64,000 nt of DNA. Source: Bacillus sp. 03113 (lineage in GTDB: Bacteria > Bacillota > Bacilli > Bacillales > Cytobacillaceae). Where the stretch lies: positions 1 through 64,000 of the forward strand of contig NZ_VATK01000021.1 in assembly GCF_006546985.1 (NCBI RefSeq), in the 5' to 3' direction. Below are positions 1-9,162 of the stretch, piece by piece; within the stretch, counting starts at the first letter, position 1; each line of letters begins with the position of its first letter. The position numbers and the translations under genes are program-made. The notes beneath the pieces were generated by a model. It saw only the letters and a list, made by a program, of their open reading frames with translations, was not told where the DNA came from and ran no database searches.

Positions 1-265
1 TTGTGGCGGTCAGAAAACTTCTTTTGGCATTAGCTTGAACAAAAATCTGTTTTTTCATAGAACTTTTGACACTACCAGCAGCGTAAACTCGACCAAATGA
101 AGGAAACAGTTGAAAAGTCGCAATGACACCGTATATGGCTAATGTTATTCCTCCAATAAGGCCTAAATATGCAGGCTTTCCTTCTCTTAACCACAGCCAG
201 ATTAAATAGCCTCCCCCAATTTCAGCAATCCCTGCTAAAAGAAAAATAAAAATAACTGATAACAA
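1..265 (-). pseudogene. Partial YnfA/UPF0060 membrane protein, C-terminal half diverged
   Basis: Read on the minus strand from a TTG at 265 behind a GAAAGGAAG ribosome site. The frame stays open to the window edge (88 codons visible). The first 65 or so residues match the small UPF0060/YnfA membrane family, with the hallmark segments [25 protein letters not shown] and [10 protein letters not shown]. The family normally continues with two more hydrophobic helices starting YGG. Here the reading frame instead switches after VYAA to a basic, non-hydrophobic stretch. That suggests the gene was joined to foreign sequence or frameshifted. The remainder lies outside the window, so a complete but unusual protein cannot be excluded. 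Confidence 0.6.
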
Positions 266-485
266 TATACTTTCTTCCTTTCAAAATATTTAGATTGAAT
301 TCCCTTTGTTAATCCCATTCAGCATTCACGATTCTTTGATTATAGATCTCTCCAACCATGGCACGTCATGGATTATTCCTCATCGTAAAAATGAATGCTC
401 TTATTTTAAACCGATCAGTTGTTTAATTCAATATTATCCATTAAACTTATATTATTCATTTCTATAAGTATAGGAGGCGACCAAA

Positions 486-1073
486 ATGGCAGTAGGAAGA
501 CCACGTGCCTTCGACATAGAAGGTGCATTAGAAAAAGCATTAGAATTGTTTTGGAGAAAAGGATACGAGGGTACATCCCTGTCGGATTTGACAGAAGCAA
601 TGAATATTAATCGATCAAGCCTTTATGCTACCTTTGGAAGTAAAGAACAGTTATTCCAAAAGGCGCTTGATCTTTATTTTGAAGGACCACCGAAGGCAAC
701 GGCTGCTGCCTTTAAAGAACCTACGGCACGTCAGGTTGTCGAAAAGCTGCTTCATGTAACGGCTGATTCAGTTACGAATCCCGAAACACCACCAGGATGT
801 CTCACTGTCCAAGGTGCTCTTGCTTGCGGAGAAGAGTCGGAGGCGATTAAGCTGGAGCTAACGTCAAGACGCGTTGATTCTGAAAAGGCCTTAACCATTC
901 GTCTCGAAAAAGCAAAACTGGATGGAGACCTTCCTGGAAATTCCAACCCATCCGCTCTTGCCCGCTATATCCTTACTCTTGCCTTTGGCATGTCCATTCA
1001 AGCTGCTAATGGTGTAACGCGTGAACAGCTACAGGAGATCATCGAAATTACGATGCAGTCCTGGCCGTCATAG
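486..1073 (+). CDS. TetR/AcrR family transcriptional regulator
   Basis: A 195-residue protein starting at an ATG eight bases behind a perfect AGGAGG. The N-terminal helix-turn-helix spans about residues 10-55 and has the classic TetR recognition pattern (GTSLSDLTEAMNINRSSLYA, then FGSKEQLF). The C-terminal ligand-binding half carries a CLTVQGALACGEES segment like that of ComR/NemR-type repressors, which sense small reactive or metal ligands. It is expressed alone, with no obvious partner on the same strand. The truncated YnfA-like gene lies divergently upstream and could have been its target. Ligand and operator cannot be read from the sequence. Confidence 0.88.
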   Translation: MAVGRPRAFDIEGALEKALELFWRKGYEGTSLSDLTEAMNINRSSLYATFGSKEQLFQKALDLYFEGPPKATAAAFKEPTARQVVEKLLHVTADSVTNPETPPGCLTVQGALACGEESEAIKLELTSRRVDSEKALTIRLEKAKLDGDLPGNSNPSALARYILTLAFGMSIQAANGVTREQLQEIIEITMQSWPS

Positions 1074-1094
1074 CACAAAGCCTAATGTTTATTT

Positions 1095-1131
1095 GGGAAC
1101 TGGAAATGTTTATAAAAACAACTCAGTTCCC
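1095..1131. terminator. Weak inverted repeat between convergent genes
   Basis: GGGAACTG at 1095-1102 pairs with CAGTTCCC at 1124-1131, leaving a 21-base loop. It lies between the convergent TetR gene and the GyrI-like gene. There is no T-run after either arm, so termination is only a guess. Confidence 0.3.
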
Positions 1132-1226
1132 TATCATATAACAGTCTAATTCTTGTTGTACAAAATCCTTTCAAGGACTATAGGCCATAATGGCATTTGA
1201 TTGCGGTATTAAAAGAATAATTAAAT

Positions 1227-1718
1227 TTATTTCTTCCTATCAATTGGAATTAGGATATCAAAATGAGGATCATTTAAATCACGATCAACCGGATATCTTT
1301 CGTGTTTTATCGCTAAATCATCGTAATATACCTCATTCCTATCTACATACGGGACGTAGTCGCTTTCCTTCAGCCATTGAAGGATTTTTTTATATGTTTG
1401 ACCGATGTCTTTTCCCTTCTTGTGATGTGTCTTTAAGTATGTCATCTCTGGTACATGAATTTCTACCATTCCATCGGGAACTTGTTGCATGTCACTAACT
1501 TCATAAACTGAATAATGAACAAAGCCATCATTCCTACGATGATAAGATAACCCTAATTGAACCTCTTGGTTAACAGCATGATCTAACTCTCCCACTCTAC
1601 TACTCATGCGAATAATAAGCTTTTTCAACGTACTTATTTCTGCGTAAGAGCCATCCCACTTTAGTCCGATTCCTCGATAAGCAGGTAATTTCACAATTTC
1701 ATATTGGAATTCTTCCAC
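1227..1718 (-). CDS. GyrI-like small-molecule-binding domain protein
   Basis: About 163 residues with the fold of the effector-binding domain found at the C-terminus of AraC/MerR regulators and in GyrI/SbmC. It opens with a VKLPAYRGIGLKWDGSYAEI strand-and-helix unit and has no DNA-binding domain. I place the start at the GTG at 1718, because AAGGGGG lies seven bases upstream; the TTG at 1724 would be too close. Stand-alone proteins of this type in Bacillus (for example YobU) bind hydrophobic small molecules. Physiological role is not known. The gene converges with the upstream TetR gene and forms no operon. Confidence 0.75.
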   Translation of the reverse strand: MEEFQYEIVKLPAYRGIGLKWDGSYAEISTLKKLIIRMSSRVGELDHAVNQEVQLGLSYHRRNDGFVHYSVYEVSDMQQVPDGMVEIHVPEMTYLKTHHKKGKDIGQTYKKILQWLKESDYVPYVDRNEVYYDDLAIKHERYPVDRDLNDPHFDILIPIDRKK

Positions 1719-1917
1719 TTCCAATCCCCCTTCAAAACATGTAAATTGTAGTTGTTAAAAACAAGTAAATGATGACATCTCCTTAGCTAGGCGCCAATAA
1801 ATCCATATAATTATTTTAATGCATTTTTTCTTTTTATTGATAAAGATTGATTACCCCCTTATCAATGTCGTTAAATTCTAAATCATGTTAAAATAGAGAA
1901 AAAACAGGTGTGTTATT

Positions 1918-2493
1918 ATGAGAAAATGGGTATCAGCAAATGAAAAACGAAGCTTTTTAAAATGGTTTCTTGATAATCATCGCCTTAAAAGGATTGAAGC
2001 TCGTAGATTAATTGAATTCCTAAACAATAAAACACATATTCTTGAAAATCTTTCATTTACAGAAAAAATTAATTTAAAAGAAAAAACAATTGTAATCTCA
2101 AGTACCAATTCAGATGAGACAGGCTTTGAATATTACTATAATCAAAGAAAAACATTCGATGTCGCTACTGCAATAGGAGATATTACAGCAAATCCAACTT
2201 CTAAGATAAATATCATCCTTCATTTTTATGGAAAAATGCGCAATGTACGCTACAATCAATTAATAGAATATACAAATGACGAAATAAAGCCATATGAACT
2301 TTATCAAAGACAAGCAAAGGCTGCTGATCAAGTGATTGCAATCCTCATGTTGGAGCAGGAAGTAAATAACATAAAGAAGGATATCGACATGGCTCTTGAT
2401 CAAAAAAATGAGGAACAATTTCATAAATTAGTGGAAAAATTAAAAGAGCTAGCGAAGGAATTGCAATCAGCAAAAGGGAATTCAAGCATTTAA
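1918..2493 (+). CDS. YpiB-like UPF0302 family protein
   Basis: A 191-residue cytoplasmic protein beginning KWVSANEKRSFLKWFLDNH, which closely resembles the start of Bacillus YpiB (UPF0302). The N-terminal part (about residues 1-130) is globular. The last 50 residues are a charged helix, EEQFHKLVEKLKELAKELQS, typical of the family's coiled C-terminal region. In Bacillus, ypiB normally sits with ypiA and the qcrABC cytochrome genes. Here the gene stands alone, so it may be a paralogue. The ribosome site (AGGTG) is weak. A strong terminator follows directly. The molecular function of the family is unknown to me. Confidence 0.78.
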   Translation: MRKWVSANEKRSFLKWFLDNHRLKRIEARRLIEFLNNKTHILENLSFTEKINLKEKTIVISSTNSDETGFEYYYNQRKTFDVATAIGDITANPTSKINIILHFYGKMRNVRYNQLIEYTNDEIKPYELYQRQAKAADQVIAILMLEQEVNNIKKDIDMALDQKNEEQFHKLVEKLKELAKELQSAKGNSSI

Positions 2494-2498
2494 AAAGA

Positions 2499-2540
2499 AG
2501 ACTACCTTACTATTAATCTGATAAGGTAGTCTACTTTTTT
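2499..2540 (+). terminator. Rho-independent terminator of the ypiB-like gene
   Basis: A perfect 11-bp stem, AGACTACCTTA (2499-2509) with TAAGGTAGTCT (2522-2532), starts six bases after the stop codon and is followed by ACTTTTTTA. Confidence 0.85.
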
Positions 2541-2571
2541 ATCGAATGATAAACTTTTTTTAGTCCGACTG

Positions 2572-2692
2572 GTGTCTAGCTCCAGCACCTAGCCCTTGTG
2601 AAAGATAACCTCATGCCTCTAAAAGTAAAAAGCATTTTTGAGGCATGAGAACATTTTTCTTCAGGGCTGATCAAGGCGCTTGCGCTTTTCTT
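2572..2692. repeat. Dispersed hairpin repeat abutting the uppP stop
   Basis: A palindromic element of the type often scattered between Bacillus genes. It begins GTGTCTAGCTCCAGC and ends GGCGCTTGCGCTTTTC. Outer arms AGCCCT (2591-2596) and AGGGCT (2663-2668) enclose inner arms CTCATGCCTC (2610-2619) and GAGGCATGAG (2640-2649). On the minus strand it starts right behind the uppP stop and may serve as its terminator. The GCTTGCGCTTTTCT end recurs immediately behind clpP near 55.53 kb. Confidence 0.7.
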
Positions 2693-2693
2693 A

Positions 2694-3524
2694 TTAGAAA
2701 AAGATTATGTAGATAACGGCTGCTAGTACAATTCGATAAATCGCAAATGGCAAGAGTTTAATTCGATCAATCAATTTCAGGAAAAATTTAATCGAAATCA
2801 ATGCGGAAATGAAAGCAAAAATAAATCCAACGATGAAAAATGGCAGTGCATCCATAGTGAAATATTGCCAATTTTTTAAAATGGATAATAAGCTTGCTCC
2901 AAACATAATCGGAACAGCCATTATAAAAGTAAAATCAGCCGCTGTCCGGTGACTCATTCCTGATAACACTCCACCTGATATCGTTGCACCTGATCGAGAA
3001 AAACCAGGCCATAAAGAAAAACATTGTACAAGTCCCACTATAAAAGCTTGTGTATATGTTATTTGATCAACAGTCGTAACCCTTGGATGCCTAGGTCCAA
3101 ATTTGTCAGCAATAATCATCAAGATGGCTCCAAGAACAAGCCCGATTAAAACAGTAGCCGTTGAAAATAAGTTATCGTCGATAAAATCCTCAAAGAGAAG
3201 ACCAAGAACGGTTGCAGGAATTAGACCTACAATGACCTGTGAAAGCTTTAGTCTGCTTGATCCATGTACAACATCTTTTTTAAGTCTACCTAAACCTAAT
3301 AGATTAATAAATCGATCTTTAAAAACGATCACTACAGCTAAAATTGAACCTAGTTGAATCACAACCTTAAAAGTATTGGCAACATACTTCCCTAAATCCT
3401 GTTCAGATTTCAGCCACATATCGTCGACTATGATTTGATGACCTGTTGATGAAACAGGAGCAAACTCCGTCAAACCTTCTACAATTCCTAAAATGATGGA
3501 CTTAATAATAAATAATAATTCCAT
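2694..3524 (-). CDS. uppP: Undecaprenyl-diphosphatase (UppP/BacA)
   Basis: A 276-residue integral membrane enzyme that removes the beta-phosphate from undecaprenyl pyrophosphate, regenerating the lipid carrier used for peptidoglycan and other wall polymers. Both family signatures are intact: EGLTEFAPVSSTGH near residue 16 (the catalytic glutamates and serine cluster) and PGFSRSGAT near residue 172. About eight hydrophobic helices are visible and the length is normal. It lies 49 bases behind a dedA gene on the same strand, so the two are probably cotranscribed. Overproduction of this family is known to give low-level bacitracin resistance. Confidence 0.95.
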   Translation of the reverse strand: MELLFIIKSIILGIVEGLTEFAPVSSTGHQIIVDDMWLKSEQDLGKYVANTFKVVIQLGSILAVVIVFKDRFINLLGLGRLKKDVVHGSSRLKLSQVIVGLIPATVLGLLFEDFIDDNLFSTATVLIGLVLGAILMIIADKFGPRHPRVTTVDQITYTQAFIVGLVQCFSLWPGFSRSGATISGGVLSGMSHRTAADFTFIMAVPIMFGASLLSILKNWQYFTMDALPFFIVGFIFAFISALISIKFFLKLIDRIKLLPFAIYRIVLAAVIYIIFF

Positions 3525-3573
3525 TGGTATAATCTACTCCTTAACTTAAATTTTAATAAGAAACTCTCTTCTT

Positions 3574-4185
3574 TTACCTTTTTTTTCTTTTACTACGGAT
3601 GAATAAGATAAGGAAGATAATGATTCCAGCACCTATAATGGCATAAGCAATGTTTGAATAAATATCCATAAAATGAAGGATTGTTCTCCATTTCGTTCCG
3701 AGCGCTGCGCCAATTGAAACTAGGATGATATTCCAAATTAATGTGCCAATCGTTGTGAAAAGAAGAAAAAGAGAGAATTTCATATTTGACATCCCTGCAG
3801 GAATGGAAATTAAACTTCTGATTAACGGTACCATTCGACAAAAAAGGACCGTCCAATAGCCATATTTATCAAACCATGCATCAGCACGATATATATCTTT
3901 TCGAGTTAATCTTAAAATATGTCCCCATCTGTCCACAATTTTTTCTAATCGCTCCACATCTAAAAGCAAGCCAATTCCGTATAAAACAACTGCTCCTCCA
4001 ACGGATCCTAGCGTTGCAGCTGTGACGACACCGATAACACTCAGGCTGGATGTAGTCGTCATAAAGCCTCCAAATGTTAAAATAATTTCAGATGGAATTG
4101 GCGGAAATATATTTTCTAGAGCAATTAATAAAAAGACCCCTATGTATCCGTAGTCCTCCATAATTCCAGTAATCCAATTTTCCAT
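3574..4185 (-). CDS. DedA family membrane protein, possible undecaprenyl-phosphate flippase
   Basis: A 203-residue DedA/SNARE-associated protein. Visible hallmarks are an acidic N-terminal re-entrant segment (ALENIFPPIPSEIIL near residue 24) and the arginine-bearing motif RMVPLIRSLISIPAGMS near residue 117, both diagnostic of DedA transporters. DedA proteins such as Bacillus UptA were recently shown to return undecaprenyl phosphate to the cytoplasmic face. The adjacent uppP gene makes exactly that substrate, which supports the same role here. Other DedA members have different or unknown cargo, so this is inference. A basic tail RSKRKKR ends the protein. Confidence 0.85.
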   Translation of the reverse strand: MENWITGIMEDYGYIGVFLLIALENIFPPIPSEIILTFGGFMTTTSSLSVIGVVTAATLGSVGGAVVLYGIGLLLDVERLEKIVDRWGHILRLTRKDIYRADAWFDKYGYWTVLFCRMVPLIRSLISIPAGMSNMKFSLFLLFTTIGTLIWNIILVSIGAALGTKWRTILHFMDIYSNIAYAIIGAGIIIFLILFIRSKRKKR

Positions 4186-4414
4186 TCATACACTCCTTTT
4201 ATCATATAAAATTGATTTTTTTACTGTTATTACCTTACCATGTATCCTAGATAAAGGCTATTTAAAATTAAACACCTTAGCTGCCCTTCTTTCATTACTA
4301 CCCCCGCGATTAATTTTTAGGAAACCACACAATGAATCATCTGTTTTCGAATTCATTTATTAAAGACGGCTGATATGATAAAAAAGTTTCTTTCTCCAAT
4401 GAATAAATAAAAAA

Positions 4415-4451
4415 AGGGGATAAATGTACTCAATTGCACATTTTATCCCCT
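4415..4451 (-). terminator. Terminator of the adenosine deaminase gene
   Basis: Arms AGGGGATAAA (4415-4424) and TTTATCCCCT (4442-4451) form a stem. On the minus strand it is followed by a long T-run, seen as the A-run at 4405-4415. It lies 29 bases past the ada stop codon. Confidence 0.85.
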
Positions 4452-4479
4452 AATAAAACGATATCTTTTGTGAATGCTT

Positions 4480-5523
4480 CTATGAAATTCCTAATGTTAA
4501 GAAATCTTCATGAAATTTCTTTCTTAGCGAATTTTTTTCAGATGAACTTAAAAATGCAGCTTCTATTCCATTTAGTAGAATTTTACTTATTTCTTCTATT
4601 GAAAATTGAAATTTATCCATTAAATTTTGTAATTCTTTTGTAATATCTGTGTTAGACACAGTTAAGTTATCAGTGTTCACTGTTATAAGAATGCCATTGT
4701 CAAAATAGTCTCGGATTGGATAATCATCCCAATCGATACAAGCTTTTGTTTGTATATTGCTAATCGGACACATCTCTAATGGAATTCGGTTCGCCAAAAT
4801 AAGCTCTTTCACTTTAGGATCTTCACGTAATCGAACACCATGACCAATTCGCGCAGCATGTAAATGGGTAACAGCTTCATAAATATTTTCAGGCCCACCT
4901 GCTTCCCCTGCATGAATGGTTACAGGTACTCCTTTTTTATTAGCAAGCTGAAACACCTCACGAAAAAGATGGGCAGGAAATGCAGCTTCATCTCCAGCTA
5001 AATCTACAGCTGCTAACCCTTTTCCATGAAATGATGAGGCGGCTTCGATTACCTCTAGATTTTCTGCAATCGAATGATGTCTTAGGCAACAAGCTATGAC
5101 ATTGGTTTTTACCCCATATTCTTTTTCTCCTCGCTTCAATCCATTTATCACAGCTTCGATGATTTGTTCTAGCGATAGTCCATTATTACGATGCAATTGA
5201 GGTCCAAATCGTACCTCAATATATTGAACGTTTTTTTCAAAAGCTTGTTCCACTAATTCATAGGCTACTCTTTCAAGTGCCTTCTCTGTGTGCAAAAGGC
5301 TGGAAACTAGATCAAATTTGCTTAAGTATTCCTTTAAGCTCGTGCAAGTGTCTTGAATTTGCAGATAGGATAGCAGCTCGTTTGGATTTTTAGCAGGGAG
5401 ATTAAGGCCTTCTTGAATCGATAAGTCGAAAACGGTTTCTGGTTTTAAACTACCATCAAGGTGCAAATGAAGATCTACTTTTGGTAATTTTTCTAATATA
5501 TCACTAGAGTACTGTTCTCTCAT
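4480..5523 (-). CDS. add: Adenosine deaminase
   Basis: About 347 residues of the metal-dependent adenosine/adenine deaminase family, which converts adenosine to inosine in purine salvage. Motifs in order are LPKVDLHLHLDGS (zinc histidines near the N-terminus), VTIHAGEAGG (zinc histidine and the following substrate-binding residues), RIGHGVRL, LEMCPISN, and VNTDNLTVSNT (catalytic aspartate region). I place the start at the ATG at 5523, seven bases behind GGAAGGGGA; a longer in-frame TTG start would overlap that ribosome site. It is transcribed alone and divergently from the metallophosphatase gene. Adenine deaminases of the same superfamily are an alternative, but the overall pattern favours adenosine. 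Confidence 0.88.
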   Translation of the reverse strand: MREQYSSDILEKLPKVDLHLHLDGSLKPETVFDLSIQEGLNLPAKNPNELLSYLQIQDTCTSLKEYLSKFDLVSSLLHTEKALERVAYELVEQAFEKNVQYIEVRFGPQLHRNNGLSLEQIIEAVINGLKRGEKEYGVKTNVIACCLRHHSIAENLEVIEAASSFHGKGLAAVDLAGDEAAFPAHLFREVFQLANKKGVPVTIHAGEAGGPENIYEAVTHLHAARIGHGVRLREDPKVKELILANRIPLEMCPISNIQTKACIDWDDYPIRDYFDNGILITVNTDNLTVSNTDITKELQNLMDKFQFSIEEISKILLNGIEAAFLSSSEKNSLRKKFHEDFLTLGIS

Positions 5524-5706
5524 ATTTATTCCCCTTCCCAAATTTTGTTGTAGATATTTAGAGTATAATATTCCTATTTTATGATAACAAAATGAATCTA
5601 TCCATATTTGTGTTAAGAATTTTTACAATAAATTAATAACTTAAACATGATTTTTTCTTTAAAAAATAATATGATAAATAAAAAATTTGTATATAAGGAG
5701 AAAAAT

Positions 5707-6819
5707 ATGAACAAGTTTCGGACACTCTTGAATGTAAGTGGAATGATTACCCTTTATAGTTTACTTGTTTTTTATATTAGTTGGAACGGATGGATTTGGT
5801 TAAAGACTGCTTTTTCAATCGAATATCCTCTTTTATACGCCATCCTTATGATCATTATTTCCTATTCTTATTTAATCAGTCAATTTTTGAAATCAATTAC
5901 AATTTTTAAAGTAATCGGTTCTTTTTGGTTTGCTGTATTCCAGTATTGCTTGCTCCTGTTGCCTATTGCAAACTTATTCGTTTGGTTGGTTGGCTTTACA
6001 TCTATCCCAAAAGATGCCTTGATCATTTGGGCAGGGTGGTTTGTCTTATTAACGATTGGCTTAATTCTTGGGTTTGGTCTATATAATGCTTATTCACCAA
6101 CCATTAGAGCATACCAAATTGCAATTCCGAAGAAAGGATCTCACCGAAAATCGTTACGAATTGCTATGGCTTCCGATATGCATTTTGGAGTTCTTTCAGG
6201 CAGAAAACATGTACAAAGATTAGTTCATTTAGTAAATCGTCTAGTCCCTGACATCATTCTCCTGCCTGGAGATATTATTGATGACGATCCTCAATCATTT
6301 ATTAAGCAAAAGATGGGTGATCTGATGAAAAAATTAAAAGCTCCATTAGGTACTTACGGGGTTCTTGGAAATCATGAATACTATGGTGGGGAAATTCCTC
6401 AATACTTAAAGGAAATGAACGAGATCGATATTAAAATTCTACTGGATGAGGTTATGACAATAGATAATAGCTTCTTTATTATAGGGCGTAAAGATAAAAC
6501 GGACAAAAATCGAAAATCTGTTGAAGAATTGGTGGGAAATCTAAATCAGGATCTTCCAGTCATTTTAATGGATCATCAGCCTTCTGAATTAAATCAAGCG
6601 ATGAACAGTGGAGTTGATGTGATTTTATCTGGGCATACTCACCGCGGCCAAATGGCTCCCAATCATTTAGTAACAAAGAAATTATTTGAGCTTGATTGGG
6701 GATATAAAAAGAAAAAACAGCTTCATGCGTTTGTTTCTTCTGGATTTGGCTTTTGGGGTCCTCCTATAAGGATTGGAAGCAGATCTGAAATTTTGCAGAT
6801 TGATATTACTTTTGTATAA
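5707..6819 (+). CDS. Membrane-anchored calcineurin-like metallophosphoesterase
   Basis: About 370 residues. The N-terminal 135 residues hold four or five hydrophobic helices. The rest is a calcineurin-like phosphoesterase domain with all metal-binding blocks: ASDMHFG, LPGDIIDDD, GNHEYYGG, MDHQP and SGHTHRGQ. The ATG at 5707 was chosen because AAGGAG lies six bases upstream, whereas the upstream in-frame ATG at 5647 has no ribosome site. The architecture matches YkuE/YpbG-type phosphatases of Bacillus, whose natural substrates are poorly known. The active domain could face either side of the membrane. A good terminator follows. Confidence 0.85.
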   Translation: MNKFRTLLNVSGMITLYSLLVFYISWNGWIWLKTAFSIEYPLLYAILMIIISYSYLISQFLKSITIFKVIGSFWFAVFQYCLLLLPIANLFVWLVGFTSIPKDALIIWAGWFVLLTIGLILGFGLYNAYSPTIRAYQIAIPKKGSHRKSLRIAMASDMHFGVLSGRKHVQRLVHLVNRLVPDIILLPGDIIDDDPQSFIKQKMGDLMKKLKAPLGTYGVLGNHEYYGGEIPQYLKEMNEIDIKILLDEVMTIDNSFFIIGRKDKTDKNRKSVEELVGNLNQDLPVILMDHQPSELNQAMNSGVDVILSGHTHRGQMAPNHLVTKKLFELDWGYKKKKQLHAFVSSGFGFWGPPIRIGSRSEILQIDITFV

Positions 6820-6868
6820 TTGCCAGCGCTAAGAAAATGCGGATTTCCAACAGTAATCCAATATTTAA

Positions 6869-6914
6869 AAGCCCAATTTCTCACTATTAAAATAGAGAAA
6901 TTGAGCTTTTTTTT
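6869..6914 (+). terminator. Terminator of the metallophosphatase gene
   Basis: Arms AAGCCCAATTTCTC (6869-6882) and GAGAAATTGAGCTT (6895-6908) form a 14-bp stem with one mismatch, followed by a run of T. It also separates this gene from the converging GH32 gene. Confidence 0.85.
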
Positions 6915-6933
6915 ACTTCCTATTATCATTTCT

Positions 6934-9141
6934 TTATTCGCTTCCACTATTTTTCCAAATTGATTTTAGCTTATAAACTTCAATTGATCTGATAATGATT
7001 GAATCATCTCCAATAAGAGATATATAATCACTGTTTTTTAAAGAAGGATAAGTCCTACTAGTAATCATTTTTTTGTCATTCAAGTAGCATTCGATTGTAG
7101 AATGATCGATATAAATATGTGCGATGAATCCTTTATCAATGTCGAGTGATCCGCCTTGTATATCTCCTGTACGTTCCATACTGCTTTTACTTCGGTCAAT
7201 CCATACTTGTTTTTGAACTTTATCAAAGATTAGACTTGTTTTTTCCTGGTTCGTCGGATGCTTTTTTAATTCCAAGCCAACTACTTTGTTTGTATCTTCA
7301 AATTCCACTATTATTTCAAGCATTTTAGAATGGACTGCTTTAAGTTTTTCATTGATATCAACTAATAACTTATCCTTTTCATTGACCAACGATTCAGCTC
7401 TCAAAGCTACTAGATTTTCCAATGGTTTCATTCTTAGCTCATTGTTTTCTAGGTAAAGTTCAATAGGAAGTCCCGCATTATGAGCCCAACCAGCATCATG
7501 CTCTTCCTGTTCATTCCGATCGCCTTGAAGGATTGAAAATACAACAGATTTGTTTGTCAGTGGATCTACAAAACCACTTGGCCCGCTAAATTTAAACCTT
7601 CCATAATCGATTAGTTGTGCTTCTAGGGAATCAGGGATAAATTTAAAGTTATTTTTATCAAATTCCCCAAGAAAGTAATAGGTATCCACTTGTTCTCTTG
7701 GCTCTGAATTGAAATAACTCATAAATAGAAACATATATTTTGTATTTCCTTTATCGTCAGACACTGGTAAAAAAACTGGAAGCTCCCAATTCGTTCCCAA
7801 TAAAGGGTACTTTTTATTGTCTACCGTAAAAAACTCCCCTTTAAATGTCCAGTTTACACAATCATCGGATAAATATATCCAGGCTGTTGGGCCCTTCCCT
7901 TCTATGCCGCCGCCAATAATTAAATACCATCCCTCTTCTTTTTCATCTTTCCAGACAAAAGGATCTCTAAATTGTGAAGGTATTCCTTGTTTATCGGTTT
8001 GAGTGATTACCGCATGATTGGACATTTCCCAATCAACTAAGTGTGGATCTTCTACATTTTTCGGACGAGCGATAGCTACGCCTTGATTACGTTTCTTACC
8101 AAAATTGGCAAATGTATAAAAGAGATATGGGTAGTCATTTGGTCCAATTGCTGCAGACCCAGACCAGACACCTGATGGAGTTAGGTCGCCCTTTTGTGGA
8201 AACAACGCCGTTTTTTCATTTTCCCAAAAAACTAAATCATCGCTTTTCCAATGTCCCCAATGTAAATTTGAGAAATAAGGACCTGATGCATTTTTTTGAT
8301 AGAATAAGTGGTATTTCCCATTAAAGTAAAAAGGAGCATGAGGTTCATTCATCCAATGCTGCGGCGGGATTGCATGGTATTGCGGACGATGTTCGTCGTC
8401 TAAAAGTTTCCCTTCATCAAGGTCTATTTCCTTTAAATCTAGTGACAGCTTATCACGCAAACTAAGAAACTCTTTTTGGATCGTTTCGGTGGACAAAGCT
8501 TCATCAAATATTTGGATATAATCAATTAATCCAGAAAACATCCCGCCTTTAAAAATGTCACTTATTTTAAATGGGCTATTATTTAATCCGATAGATAATG
8601 GGATTATTGAAGGTTTCCAAGTTGTAATGGATTCACACTTCAATTGAAACTCTGAATTTATATAGAGAGATGCCTCTTTTGTTTCTTGGTTATACGTAAC
8701 GGTAATGAGTGATTTTTTATAAGGTTTAATTTGTTTTTTACTTCTTAGTAGATAGATTTGATTTCCGTCCCCAATTTCAAATTGAATTTCACCATGTTGA
8801 TATAGACTCAACGCAAATCCTTTTTTATCGTTTTTATCTAATTGGTCAACGATCGTTGTTGAAACTTCTCCATGACAAGCTTCGAAACATCTAGGTGCAA
8901 TGAATGCGGATATCGTAAATGATTCGATCAAATCCAATGGTTTATCTATGATAAAGGTAGAATAACCATCAAAATCTAGCGCGTACCCTGATATGGGGGA
9001 CTTAATCCATCTAAGTGAACAATTTTTTTTATACTTGGCATTATTAAAAATGTATTCGATTTTTAATAGATTGCCGCGTATAAGTTCTTTAGTTTGATTA
9101 CCGTACCCTTCATCAAAATTAATGTGATAAATTAAACTCAT
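6934..9141 (-). CDS. LamG-GH32 beta-fructosidase (levan/fructan hydrolase), cytoplasmic
   Basis: A 735-residue protein. Residues about 1-225 form a LamG/concanavalin-like sandwich (SLIYHINFDEGYGN at the start, GLIDYIQIFDEALS near 204). Residues about 255-575 form the GH32 five-blade propeller, and the C-terminal sandwich ends with YIDHSTIECYLNDKK. GH32 landmarks are HWMNEPHAP (262-270), FRDPFVW and a WELPVF block. The nucleophile position, normally aspartate in WMNDPNG, reads glutamate here. There is no signal peptide, so imported fructo-oligosaccharides are probably cleaved inside the cell. It is the last gene of an operon with an ABC importer, 21 bases behind the permease gene. Whether it prefers levan-, inulin- or sucrose-type links cannot be read. 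Confidence 0.85.
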   Translation of the reverse strand: MSLIYHINFDEGYGNQTKELIRGNLLKIEYIFNNAKYKKNCSLRWIKSPISGYALDFDGYSTFIIDKPLDLIESFTISAFIAPRCFEACHGEVSTTIVDQLDKNDKKGFALSLYQHGEIQFEIGDGNQIYLLRSKKQIKPYKKSLITVTYNQETKEASLYINSEFQLKCESITTWKPSIIPLSIGLNNSPFKISDIFKGGMFSGLIDYIQIFDEALSTETIQKEFLSLRDKLSLDLKEIDLDEGKLLDDEHRPQYHAIPPQHWMNEPHAPFYFNGKYHLFYQKNASGPYFSNLHWGHWKSDDLVFWENEKTALFPQKGDLTPSGVWSGSAAIGPNDYPYLFYTFANFGKKRNQGVAIARPKNVEDPHLVDWEMSNHAVITQTDKQGIPSQFRDPFVWKDEKEEGWYLIIGGGIEGKGPTAWIYLSDDCVNWTFKGEFFTVDNKKYPLLGTNWELPVFLPVSDDKGNTKYMFLFMSYFNSEPREQVDTYYFLGEFDKNNFKFIPDSLEAQLIDYGRFKFSGPSGFVDPLTNKSVVFSILQGDRNEQEEHDAGWAHNAGLPIELYLENNELRMKPLENLVALRAESLVNEKDKLLVDINEKLKAVHSKMLEIIVEFEDTNKVVGLELKKHPTNQEKTSLIFDKVQKQVWIDRSKSSMERTGDIQGGSLDIDKGFIAHIYIDHSTIECYLNDKKMITSRTYPSLKNSDYISLIGDDSIIIRSIEVYKLKSIWKNSGSE

Positions 9142-9162
9142 AAGTCACCTCTAAAAAATCTT

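Noticed and set aside
1190-1498. 102-codon plus-strand frame
   Set aside because: It lies wholly antisense to the GyrI-like gene, has no ribosome site and no family resemblance.
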